DNA of 64,000 nucleotides from positions 6,014,001 through 6,078,000 of the forward strand of contig NZ_JAUSZL010000002.1 of the NCBI RefSeq assembly GCF_030817535.1. Reading direction: 5' to 3'. Both the position numbers and the translations under genes were made by a program. The DNA is from Streptomyces sp. V3I8. Lineage in GTDB: Bacteria; Actinomycetota; Actinomycetes; Streptomycetales; Streptomycetaceae. The notes under the pieces are model-generated. The model saw only the letters and a program-made list of their open reading frames with translations, was not told where the DNA came from and searched no databases. Each line of letters begins with the position of its first letter. The stretch's first letter is position 1. Positions 32,851 through 40,394 of this stretch are shown here, one piece after another.

Positions 32851-34887
32851 CTATTCGATGCTTGCAAGTTCAACTTTTGGCCACGGATTTTCGGACGGCA
32901 CGGGCGCGGTTTCCGCCTGCTCCGCCTGCTCCGCCTGCTCCGGCCGCTCCGGCCGCTCCGGCCGCCCCGGCTGCGCGGCAGCCGTCCGCAGGACGGCCCG
33001 CGCCACCGCGTCGGCGTCCGACAGGGTGACCGAGTCCACCCCCGGCCTGACTCCGGCGGCGGTCACCCAGTGCACCCCTTCCGTGGGCACGCCGATCGCG
33101 AACCGCCGTGGGTGCGGGCGGCCCTGACGGTCGATCAGACGATAGGGGCGCTGTGTTACGTCCAGCCCTCCGGTTTCGTAACCGTCCACGGTGTGCGGGC
33201 GGCACTGGCCCGTCTTCAGCAGCCGGGCCAGCAGCGCGTCGGCGGTCCGCCGCAGGTCCGGCTCCGGCAGCCGGGCCTCGACGAGGGTCGTCGCCGTCAC
33301 GGTCGAACCGGGCACGTCCGGCGAGTGTGCCACCCACGCCCCGCCCTGCGCCCGCACCTCCAGCCGGGGGCCGAGCACCTCCAGCACGCCCGCCTCGATC
33401 AGCGCGGCCATCTCCTCGATGCGGCGGCGCGGCGGTCCGATGGACAGGAACGCGTTGAGCGGCGTGTACCAGCGGTCCAGGTGCTCCTGGCGCGACAGGC
33501 CCGCGAGCCCGCCGTGGTCGACGATCTGCCGCAGCTCGTTGCGCAGGTCGCGCAGCACGTCGAGAGCCGCCTTCAGCGGACCCTCGACGTTGCCGAGCGC
33601 GGCCTGCTCGGCGTCCTCGCGGAGGTGGTCCAGCAGCCAGCCCCGGAAGTCCCCGGGGCCGGTGAAGACGCGTCCGCCGTACGGCCGTGAGACCCGGTCC
33701 CAGGACCAGCGGTCGGCCTCCGGGATCCCGAACCCGTCCAGGACGAGCGCCTCTCGGGGGTCCCGGTGCGGCACGGCGAGGAAACGCTCGCGGAAATCGC
33801 TCAGGGGCGTGCCGCCACGCGTCAACAGCTTCTCGTAGTAGACGGTTTCGACCTCCTTGGCCACCAACGGCCATATCTCCGTGAGGAAGTCGGGCGCCTC
33901 GCCCGAGTCCGCGCGCCTGCGGAAGCCGGCGACGGTCCCGGGGGTCAGCACGAGCGGGACGTGCCGGCCGTACGGGCCCTTCGCGTTGTCGCCGCGCGCC
34001 TGGTACGGGACGCCGCGGCGGGAACCGGCCACCAGGCGCGGCTCGCGGCCCGAGGGCAGGTAGCGCGTACCGGCCGGGGTGCGCAGGAAACGGCCGCCGC
34101 GGCCCGTCGTCAACAGGGCCATGTGGTCGAAGAAGTTGAGACCCAGACCGCGCAGGAGGACGGTCTCGCCGGGGGCGACGGCGGAGAGGTCCAGGTCCGC
34201 CGGATTTGCGGGCGGGACATGGCGCAGGCCGTGGCACCCGGCGTACGCGGACAGCCGTTCCTGTGCCCGGTCCGCGACCGCCGGCAGGTGGCCCTGCGCG
34301 AGGACCACGGCCGACAGGCCGGTCAGGGTACGGCCGTTGTCGAGTGCGAGGGTCTGGTGGCCGTCGGCCGCACCGTCGAGGCGGGTCGCGCGCGCCCGGT
34401 GCGTCTCGATCCGCAGCGCGGGCGGCGCCCCGCGGACCACCTCGGTGAAGACCCACTCCAGGTAGTGGCCGTACTGGGCGCGGCTCGGGTACTCGTCCGG
34501 ACCCAGCCGGCCACCGGCCCAGGTGTGCAGGCTGGGGCCGGGGCGGATCGGGCCCGAGCAGTCGACGCTGTCGTCGGTGAAGAGGGTGACCTGGGAGGCC
34601 ACCGTGTTCATCAGCAGCTCGGCCGGCTGGGCGGTGCGCCAGACGCGGCCGGGACCCGGCGGTGACGGATCGACGACGTGGACGGTCAACCGCGTTCCCG
34701 GGGCGAGGAGTTCGGGCGCGGAGGCGCAGAGGCGCTCCAGCACGCTGGTGCCCCGCGGCCCGGCACCGACCAGGGCCACGTGGACGTGTCCTGCCGGCTC
34801 CGGCGGCCCGGGATCCGCGGACCCGGCGGGCCCCGCGGCCTCCGTGTTCCTCGTCGGTTCCGTCGGCTCCGCGGTCGCTGCAGACAA
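32851..34887 (-). CDS. FAD/NAD(P)-binding protein (HI0933/ornithine-monooxygenase-like)
   Basis: 678 residues from TTG 34887, which has GGGAG 8 bases upstream. After a low-complexity lead of about 35 residues comes the FAD Rossmann motif VALVGAGPRGTSVLERL, and TVHVVDPSPPGPGRVW, then NTVASQVTLFTDDS. The middle contains ALDNGRTLTGLSAVVLAQG and ETVLLRGLGLNFFDHMALL, the second nucleotide-binding region. It matches the FAD-NAD(P)-binding group found next to siderophore and biosynthetic genes. The C-terminal tail has a repeat of EQAEQAEQAE. The last stretch (RPERPERPEQ) is encoded by a C/T-rich tract that may be unstable. Substrate unknown. Confidence 0.85.
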   Translation of the reverse strand: MSAATAEPTEPTRNTEAAGPAGSADPGPPEPAGHVHVALVGAGPRGTSVLERLCASAPELLAPGTRLTVHVVDPSPPGPGRVWRTAQPAELLMNTVASQVTLFTDDSVDCSGPIRPGPSLHTWAGGRLGPDEYPSRAQYGHYLEWVFTEVVRGAPPALRIETHRARATRLDGAADGHQTLALDNGRTLTGLSAVVLAQGHLPAVADRAQERLSAYAGCHGLRHVPPANPADLDLSAVAPGETVLLRGLGLNFFDHMALLTTGRGGRFLRTPAGTRYLPSGREPRLVAGSRRGVPYQARGDNAKGPYGRHVPLVLTPGTVAGFRRRADSGEAPDFLTEIWPLVAKEVETVYYEKLLTRGGTPLSDFRERFLAVPHRDPREALVLDGFGIPEADRWSWDRVSRPYGGRVFTGPGDFRGWLLDHLREDAEQAALGNVEGPLKAALDVLRDLRNELRQIVDHGGLAGLSRQEHLDRWYTPLNAFLSIGPPRRRIEEMAALIEAGVLEVLGPRLEVRAQGGAWVAHSPDVPGSTVTATTLVEARLPEPDLRRTADALLARLLKTGQCRPHTVDGYETGGLDVTQRPYRLIDRQGRPHPRRFAIGVPTEGVHWVTAAGVRPGVDSVTLSDADAVARAVLRTAAAQPGRPERPERPEQAEQAEQAETAPVPSENPWPKVELASIE

Positions 34888-35126
34888 GGGTGAGACTCCC
34901 GGACAGGTGGGGCATGTGCGGCACTGACGCCCACTGGAAGCGGGCGGTCCGCATCATCATGCCGTCGCGCACCACCGGAACCGACCCCTGGAACGGATCA
35001 TCGGGGCCGGTTGTGGGATGCCTCACGGGACTCACAGGACTCGCGGGTACCAAGCATCAGCATCACGCACAACAAGGCTCTACACGGGCAACGTACACAA
35101 TTGCCCGTGCCGAACGGCGTGAGCGG

Positions 35127-36863
35127 TCAGCTGAGTTCGGATTCGTCGATCGTCCGCAGGCGGGCCCCGCCGCCGGGCTCCTCGCGCGCGTGGTCGAGCC
35201 GCAGGAGGGCCGAACGGCCGCGCAGGGTCAGTGTCATCAGCTGGTTGCCGAACCAGGGGCCGCCGGTCTTGCGCCAGTCGACGGGCGGCGGAGCGACCCT
35301 GCCGTGCCGGGCGAGGCGCCGGCCGATCGCCCGGCCCGTCCCGCTCCAGCCGAAGCGGAAGCCGACCTTGATGTAGGCCGGGATGGAGTTGTGGACGGGG
35401 GAGCAGGTCAGCTGGAGCACCCGGGCGTCGGGCCCCGCCGTGCTCTCCCGCCAGACCGGCTCGGCGACGTACGCGTGGTGGACGTCCCCGGACAGCACGC
35501 ACACGGTCGCCGGTGCCTGGGGTCCGGAGCCGGCCTCGGCGATCAGGTCGGCCAGCCTGTCGAAGGAGGTCGGGAAGGCCGCCCAGTGCTCCAGGTCGGC
35601 CGCCCGCCGCAGTTTCTCCCCGCGCCGCGCCCAGCGCTCGCCCCGCTCGCCCCGGCACGTCGCGGCGTTCCAGGCCTCCGCGTCGTGCACGAGGTTGGGG
35701 AGCAGCCAGGGCAGCGAGGTGCCGATGAGGAGGTGGTCGTACGGGCCGGGGACGTCCGGCGTTCCCCCGGCCGGCGCCTGTCCCTCCGGAAGCTGTCCCT
35801 TCGGAAGCTGTCCTTCCGGTGCCTGTCCGGCGTCCGGTGTCCGCCCGTCGAGTATCTGCTCGCGCAGCCAGTCCCATTCCGCCGGGTCGAGCATCGAGCG
35901 GTTCTGCTCGTCGAGGACGCGGGCGGCGCGGCTGTCGACCATCAGGAGGCGGGTGCGGCCGAAGTCGCGGCGGTAGCTCCAGCGGACCGAGGCCGGGTCG
36001 GCGTCGGCCCGGGCCGCGAAGGTGCGCAGGGCGTCCGTGCCGTCGGGCGTGTCGCGGACGGCCGCGTACAGCGGGTCCTCGGCGAGGCGGTCGGGGGAGA
36101 GGTTGCCGAGGTGCTGGTGGACCCAGTACGACATCAGGCCGCTCAGCACGCGCTCGCGCCACCAGGGGGTGCCCCGCATGTCGGCGACCCAGGCCTCGCT
36201 GGTGTTCCAGTCGTCGATGACGTCGTGGTCGTCGAAGATCATGCAGCTCGGGACCGTGGAGAGCAGCCAGCGCACCTCGGGGTCGAGCCACGATTCGTAG
36301 TAGAGGTGCGTGTACTCCTCGTAGTCCGCGACCTCGGCGCCGGGCGGTTCGTCCAGGCTGCGGCGGGTCTCCAGCCAGCGGCGGGTGGTCTTGGACACCT
36401 CGTCCGCGTACACCTGGTCGCCCAGCAGCACCAGGACGTCCGGGCGCTCGCCCTGCGGGTCCGCGGCGATCCGTACCGCGAGGGTGTCCAGGGCGTCCGG
36501 GCCGACCGGGTCCTTCTCGCCCTCGGGCGGTGAGGCCCAGCGGCAGGAGCCGAAGGCGACCCGCACCGTCTCGTGGTCGTCCACGGGGGTGTGGATGGCC
36601 GAGGGCGGGAAGGGCGAGTCGGGCAGCGGCCAGACGCGCGCCCCGTCGAACAGCACCTCGTACGAGGTGGTCGTGCCCGGTGTCAGCCCGGTCACCGGGA
36701 TCAGGGCGTAGTGGTGGCCCGAGATCTGGAAGGTCCGGGCCTCACCGCTCGTGCCGTCCGCGCAGCGCACCTCGGCGGCGCACGGACGGCTCGCCTCGAC
36801 CCAGACGGTCGCGGACGAGCCGTCGACGTACCTCAGCAGTGGACCCAGGCGCAGACTCGCCAC
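35127..36863 (-). CDS. PhoD-like metallophosphatase (alkaline phosphatase D family)
   Basis: 578 residues. An N-terminal fibronectin-like domain (GPLLRYVDGSSATVWVEAS) is followed by the PhoD-like metallophosphatase: RVAFGSCRWASPP, LVLLGDQVYADEVS, FDDHDVIDDWN and LSGDVHHAYV, which supply the metal ligands. Unlike secreted PhoD it has no Tat signal (starts MASLRLGPLL), so it should be cytoplasmic, as in many actinobacterial DUF7800-type relatives. It hydrolyses phosphodiesters or monoesters. An insertion with repeated PEGQLPKGQLPEGQ lies near residues 350-370. It is adjacent to the HNH nuclease gene upstream. Confidence 0.92.
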   Translation of the reverse strand: MASLRLGPLLRYVDGSSATVWVEASRPCAAEVRCADGTSGEARTFQISGHHYALIPVTGLTPGTTTSYEVLFDGARVWPLPDSPFPPSAIHTPVDDHETVRVAFGSCRWASPPEGEKDPVGPDALDTLAVRIAADPQGERPDVLVLLGDQVYADEVSKTTRRWLETRRSLDEPPGAEVADYEEYTHLYYESWLDPEVRWLLSTVPSCMIFDDHDVIDDWNTSEAWVADMRGTPWWRERVLSGLMSYWVHQHLGNLSPDRLAEDPLYAAVRDTPDGTDALRTFAARADADPASVRWSYRRDFGRTRLLMVDSRAARVLDEQNRSMLDPAEWDWLREQILDGRTPDAGQAPEGQLPKGQLPEGQAPAGGTPDVPGPYDHLLIGTSLPWLLPNLVHDAEAWNAATCRGERGERWARRGEKLRRAADLEHWAAFPTSFDRLADLIAEAGSGPQAPATVCVLSGDVHHAYVAEPVWRESTAGPDARVLQLTCSPVHNSIPAYIKVGFRFGWSGTGRAIGRRLARHGRVAPPPVDWRKTGGPWFGNQLMTLTLRGRSALLRLDHAREEPGGGARLRTIDESELS

Positions 36864-37019
36864 GTGTGATCACCCTCCTCCGTCGCCCCGTACGGTACGG
36901 AACGACGGAGGCCGGTGGGGACATTCCGGCGAGCAATCGGCAGGCAATCGGTGAGAGACCGGTGGAAGACCGGTGAGATATCTCCAAAGATCGCGGTCCC
37001 CGAGCCTGCCGGGGGTGTG

Positions 37020-37664
37020 TCAGCAGCCGCTGAGGACCGAGCTGAGTTTGGTCTTCTCCGCGGAGTCGACGGAGAGGTCGTAGTAGTACTTCACCTGGAC
37101 CCAGGCGCGTACGTAGGTGCAGGCGTAGGCCGTGCGGGACGGCATCCACTCGGCCGGGTCCTGGTCGCTCTTCGACTGGTTCACGTTGTCCGTGACGGCG
37201 ATGAGCTGCGGACGGGTCAGGTCGTTGGCGAAGGACTGGCGCCGCGCGGTGGTCCAGCCGTCGGCGCCGGAGTCCCAGGCCTCGGCCAGCGGCACGAGGT
37301 GGTCGATGTCGAGGTCGGAGGCCGCGGTCCAGGTCGCGCCGTCGTAGACCGAGTACCAGGAGCCGCTGGTGGCGGCGCAGGCGGAGCTGGTGACGACGTT
37401 CGTGCCGTCACGCTTCAGAACGGTCTCGCGGGTGTTGCAGGTGCCGCTGATGGTGATCCAGTGCGGGAAGAGGTCGCGGTCGTAGCCGGTGCGGTCCTCG
37501 GTCGCCACGGTGAGCGAGGCGAGGTACGTGCGGGCGGTGGCCGCGCTGACCGGGGTGGGCAGTGCGGCGGAGGCGGCCGGGCCGTTGAACAGCCCGGCCA
37601 TGGCTATCAGACCGGTGAGGGCCGCGACCAGACTCAGCCGTCGACGCGCGTAGATCCTGGGCAT
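37020..37664 (-). CDS. Secreted HNH-family nuclease (DUF1524)
   Basis: 214 residues. The signal peptide is MPRIYARRRLSLVAALTGLI-AMAGLFNGPAASA, cleaved near residue 33. The mature domain contains SDLDIDHLVPLAEAWDSGA, the HNH/DUF1524 catalytic DxDHLVPL, then ANDLTRPQLIAVTDNVNQSKSDQDP, in which the Asn and Asp complete the metal site. Cys pairs (TCNTRE, SACAATS, YACTYV, LSGC) suggest disulphides outside the cell. It is a nutritional or defensive nuclease. The family is common in Streptomyces culture fluid. A divergent repeat-rich region lies before it. Confidence 0.93.
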   Translation of the reverse strand: MPRIYARRRLSLVAALTGLIAMAGLFNGPAASAALPTPVSAATARTYLASLTVATEDRTGYDRDLFPHWITISGTCNTRETVLKRDGTNVVTSSACAATSGSWYSVYDGATWTAASDLDIDHLVPLAEAWDSGADGWTTARRQSFANDLTRPQLIAVTDNVNQSKSDQDPAEWMPSRTAYACTYVRAWVQVKYYYDLSVDSAEKTKLSSVLSGC

Positions 37665-38190
37665 GCGAACTCCCTTTGGGTGGGGGGAAGTTGACGTGCG
37701 GGCACCGCATGCTCCCGGAGGCGGGTTTCCGGGAGGTGTGCGTCAGGTGAGAAGTTAGTGATGTGGGCATGACACGACAAGGGCCGCGCCGGGATTTCCG
37801 GGCCGGCCTGTCCTCTTTGTTGTGCCCTCGTGCGGAATGGGGTGCGCGTCGGGGGTTGCGGAGGTCTCGCATGGATCCGGTGGATTCAGCTCGCCTGACG
37901 CGCCTGACGCGCCTGACGCGCCTGACGCGCCTGACGCGCCTGATGGGGCCGATGGGCCCGGCGTACCCGGCGTACCCGGCGTACCCGGCGTACCCGGCTC
38001 GCCCGGTGGATCCGGTGGATCCGGTGGATTCGGTGGATCGGTGGGGGCGGGTAGCGGGGATGTCGCTTTGTTTTGTACCGTGGGGGAACAAAGTGGTCCC
38101 CGTCCGTTCTCCCTGACCGGCGGGCGGGGCCACCTTGTCCCCGGCGCCTGTCCCTCCGGGGGCTCTTTCCCACGTCTTTGGAGCATGCCG
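37665..38190. other. Divergent gap with an embedded repeat tract
   Basis: The 526 bases between the nuclease gene (minus) and the HAD gene (plus) include a nonamer repeat tract (37891-38041, separate entry) and a strongly basic stretch without conserved domains. The plus-strand frame of the HAD gene remains open upstream to 37822 through the repeats. I regard this as non-coding leader, but see the findings. Confidence 0.45.
37891..38041. repeat. Nonamer tandem repeats (three successive families)
   Basis: First a run of six CCTGACGCG-type nonamers (37893-37946), then four GCGTACCCG-type nonamers (about 37960-37998), then four GGTGGATCC-type units (about 38003-38040). In the frame of the downstream HAD gene the tract codes Pro-Asp-Ala, Gly-Val-Pro and Gly-Gly-Ser triplets. 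Confidence 0.88.
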
Positions 38191-38853
38191 ATGGCCCCGA
38201 CCGTGCTGACCGCCCGTGCCCTGCTGCTGGACATGGACGGCACCCTCGTCAATTCGGACGCCGTCGTCGAGCGCGTGTGGCGCCGCTGGGCCGACCGGCA
38301 CGGGCTCGACGGGGACGAGGTCATGAAGGTCGTCCACGGGCGGCAGGGGTACGCGTCGATGGCCATGCTGCTGCCCAGCCGGCCCATGGAGCAGAACCAC
38401 GCGGAGAACGCGCGGATGCTGGCCGAGGAGACGGCCGACATGGAGGGGGTCGTGGCGGTCGAGGGGGCGGGGGAGTTCCTGGGGGCGCTGCGGGAGCTGG
38501 GGGTGCCGCACGCGCTCGTCACGTCCGCGGACGTCGCGCTGAGCACGGCGCGTATGAGGGCCGCGGGGCTTTCGCTGCCCGAGCTCCGGATCACCGCCGA
38601 GTCCGTGGGGGCGAGCAAGCCGGATCCCGAGGGGTTCCTGAAGGGGGCGGCCGAGCTGGGGGTCGCGCCTGAGGAGTGCGTGGTGTTCGAGGACTCCGGG
38701 GCGGGGATCGTGGCGGGGCGCTCCGCCGGGATGCGGGTTGTCGGAGTGGGGGCGCGGGCGGCGGTTCATCGGCCGGATGCGGTGGTGCGGGATCTTCGGG
38801 GGGTCCGGGTCGAGGCGGTCGGTGGGGGCGGGGTTCGGTTGCGCGTGGGGTGA
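38191..38853 (+). CDS. HAD-superfamily phosphatase (subfamily IA)
   Basis: 220 residues from ATG 38191, with GGAG seven bases upstream; ATG 38185 is an alternative. HAD motif I is LLLDMDGTLVNSDAVV, followed by an alpha-helical cap with VWRRWADRHGLDGDEVM. Motif II is ALVTSADVA, motif III contains GASKPDPEGFL, and motif IV VVFEDSGAGIVAGRSAGM. The C1-cap pattern and length fit sugar-phosphate or glycerol-3-phosphate phosphatases. It lies alone, followed by two copies of the dispersed repeat. The upstream open frame encodes a collagen-like repeat but is probably not translated. Confidence 0.92.
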   Translation: MAPTVLTARALLLDMDGTLVNSDAVVERVWRRWADRHGLDGDEVMKVVHGRQGYASMAMLLPSRPMEQNHAENARMLAEETADMEGVVAVEGAGEFLGALRELGVPHALVTSADVALSTARMRAAGLSLPELRITAESVGASKPDPEGFLKGAAELGVAPEECVVFEDSGAGIVAGRSAGMRVVGVGARAAVHRPDAVVRDLRGVRVEAVGGGGVRLRVG

Positions 38854-38895
38854 CGGGGGTGTGCGCGTGCCGTTGCCTGCGGGCTTGCGGGGACT

Positions 38896-38993
38896 GGTCG
38901 CGCAGTTCCCCGCGCCCCTGGAGGGGGGGCGGGGGTGCGGGTGTGTTTTGGGTGCGGGCCCGTGGGGGCGGGCCGCGCAGTTCCCCGCGCCCC
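38896..38993 (+). repeat. Two copies of the dispersed intergenic repeat
   Basis: Direct copies at 38896-38918 and 38971-38993 (second with one change, GGCC for GGTC at its start), 75 bases apart, almost the same spacing as the 73-bp array at 6109. Confidence 0.85.
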
Positions 38994-39100
38994 TGAAGGC
39001 GCGCCTACGAAGAGCGAGCTTCTGAAGAGCGAGCCCCTGAGGGCGCGCCCCCCTCAGGGTGGGGGAGTGAGCCGTGGTCTGTGTCTTCGGGGTGGGGTGT

Positions 39101-40228
39101 CTACGGTTCCGATGTTTCTGATTCCAGGCGTTGGCGGGTTTGTTCCGTGTAGACGCCCTGGCCGTCCTGGATGCCCCGGGTGAGCTGGTAGCTGCGTACG
39201 GCGTTCTCGGTCCGGTTGTCGTAGTCGCCGTTCGCCTCGCCCACGTACATCGCCAACTGCTTCAGGCGCGACTGGAGTTCGACGACCTCCGGGCCCTTGT
39301 CGCCGCGGCGCAGGACCACCGGCTCGACCCTGTCCGTCGGGGTCGCGGACGGCTTCGTGGTGCTGGTCGGGTTCTCGGCCGAGGGCGCGTCCGTCGTGGC
39401 GCTCGCCCGGGACGACGCGGTGGCCGAGGCCGTCGGCGAACCGGAGGCCTCCGGCTCGGTGCTCTCGCCGGCCGACGCGGACGCGGACGCGGAGGGGGAC
39501 GACGACGCGGACGGGGAACCGGATTCCGACGGGGACGGTTCCTCCACGGACGTGTCCGGCACGCTCGCGCGTATGTCGTCCGGGGCGGCGCTGCCGCGCG
39601 ACGGCGACTCGTACGAGAACAGTCCGCTCGCGAACCCGGCGGCGGCCACCACGACCGCGGTGGCCCCGGCGCCCACGAGCGCGAAGCGGCGGCGCCGGCT
39701 CGTGTTCCCGTCAGGACCTTCGAGGCCTCCAGGGCCGTCGAGGTCGGGAGGGCTGGGCGGTGACCCGTCCCCGAAGAGCTGGACGTTCGCCGGGTGCGGC
39801 GGCACCGTCGCACGGGACAGCGGGGTCGTCGCGTCACTGAGGGGACGGGGACGGGAGTCCGCTGAACTCATCTGTCCGGAGGCGGCGGTGGGGGCCTCGG
39901 CGGAGGTGGAGCGCTGGACGGGGATCGACGGGATCGGAACCGTCGCCCCCTCTGCGCCCACCCCCTCTGCGCCCACCCCCTCTGCGCCCACCCCCGCCGT
40001 GCCCGGTGCCGCCGTGCCGTCGGTCGTCCCTGAGCCCTCCGGGGTCACGGACAGATCCACGTAGGGGCGTATCCGCAGCGGGTCGAAGTCCTCCGCGGCG
40101 GCCGCCTCGGCGCTGCGGGTCTGCAGGAGCTCGTCCGCCGCTCTGCGCGCGCAGCCGCAGGTCGGAGAGCCCTCCGCCGCCCAGGGTGCTCCGCATTCAG
40201 GACATATATGACCGCTCCGGTCACTCAC
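39101..40228 (-). CDS. Zinc-ribbon, single-TM, peptidoglycan-binding protein
   Basis: 375 residues from GTG 40228, with AGGGA seven bases upstream. The N-terminus is a zinc ribbon (GHICPECGAPW and TCGCARR). A low-complexity stretch includes three GAEGV repeats. One membrane segment, FALVGAGATAVVVAAAGFASGLF (about residues 180-202), separates the cytoplasmic zinc ribbon from an extracellular Ser/Ala/Pro linker and a C-terminal peptidoglycan-binding domain (GPEVVELQSRLKQLAMYVGEANGDYDN). The layout suggests sensing or anchoring between cytoplasm and wall. It is divergent from the exporter-MarR gene. Confidence 0.85.
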   Translation of the reverse strand: MSDRSGHICPECGAPWAAEGSPTCGCARRAADELLQTRSAEAAAAEDFDPLRIRPYVDLSVTPEGSGTTDGTAAPGTAGVGAEGVGAEGVGAEGATVPIPSIPVQRSTSAEAPTAASGQMSSADSRPRPLSDATTPLSRATVPPHPANVQLFGDGSPPSPPDLDGPGGLEGPDGNTSRRRRFALVGAGATAVVVAAAGFASGLFSYESPSRGSAAPDDIRASVPDTSVEEPSPSESGSPSASSSPSASASASAGESTEPEASGSPTASATASSRASATTDAPSAENPTSTTKPSATPTDRVEPVVLRRGDKGPEVVELQSRLKQLAMYVGEANGDYDNRTENAVRSYQLTRGIQDGQGVYTEQTRQRLESETSEP

Positions 40229-40285
40229 GTGTGGATCCCTCCCCGTACGAACTCCAGCGATTATGCAGACCGCCTCCACACAATC

Positions 40286-40302
40286 TCCGGGTTACCCCCG
40301 GA
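40286..40302. promoter_or_regulatory. Palindrome in the divergent gap before the exporter-MarR gene
   Basis: TCCGGG (40286-40291) and CCCGGA (40297-40302) separated by 5 bases. The site lies 93 bases before the exporter start and 58 bases before the divergent gene; a possible operator for self-regulation by the MarR-like domain. Confidence 0.35.
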
Positions 40303-40394
40303 ATTGGCGACTCCTGGCTGGATTCAACAGGCCATAACAGGTCACACCGACCAGGATGGAAGAGGAACGGGATTCTCGTGGCCGGGAGGTCCAC

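Noticed and set aside
37891..38041. CRISPR-like array
   Set aside because: Units are contiguous nonamers with no spacers and no cas genes nearby.
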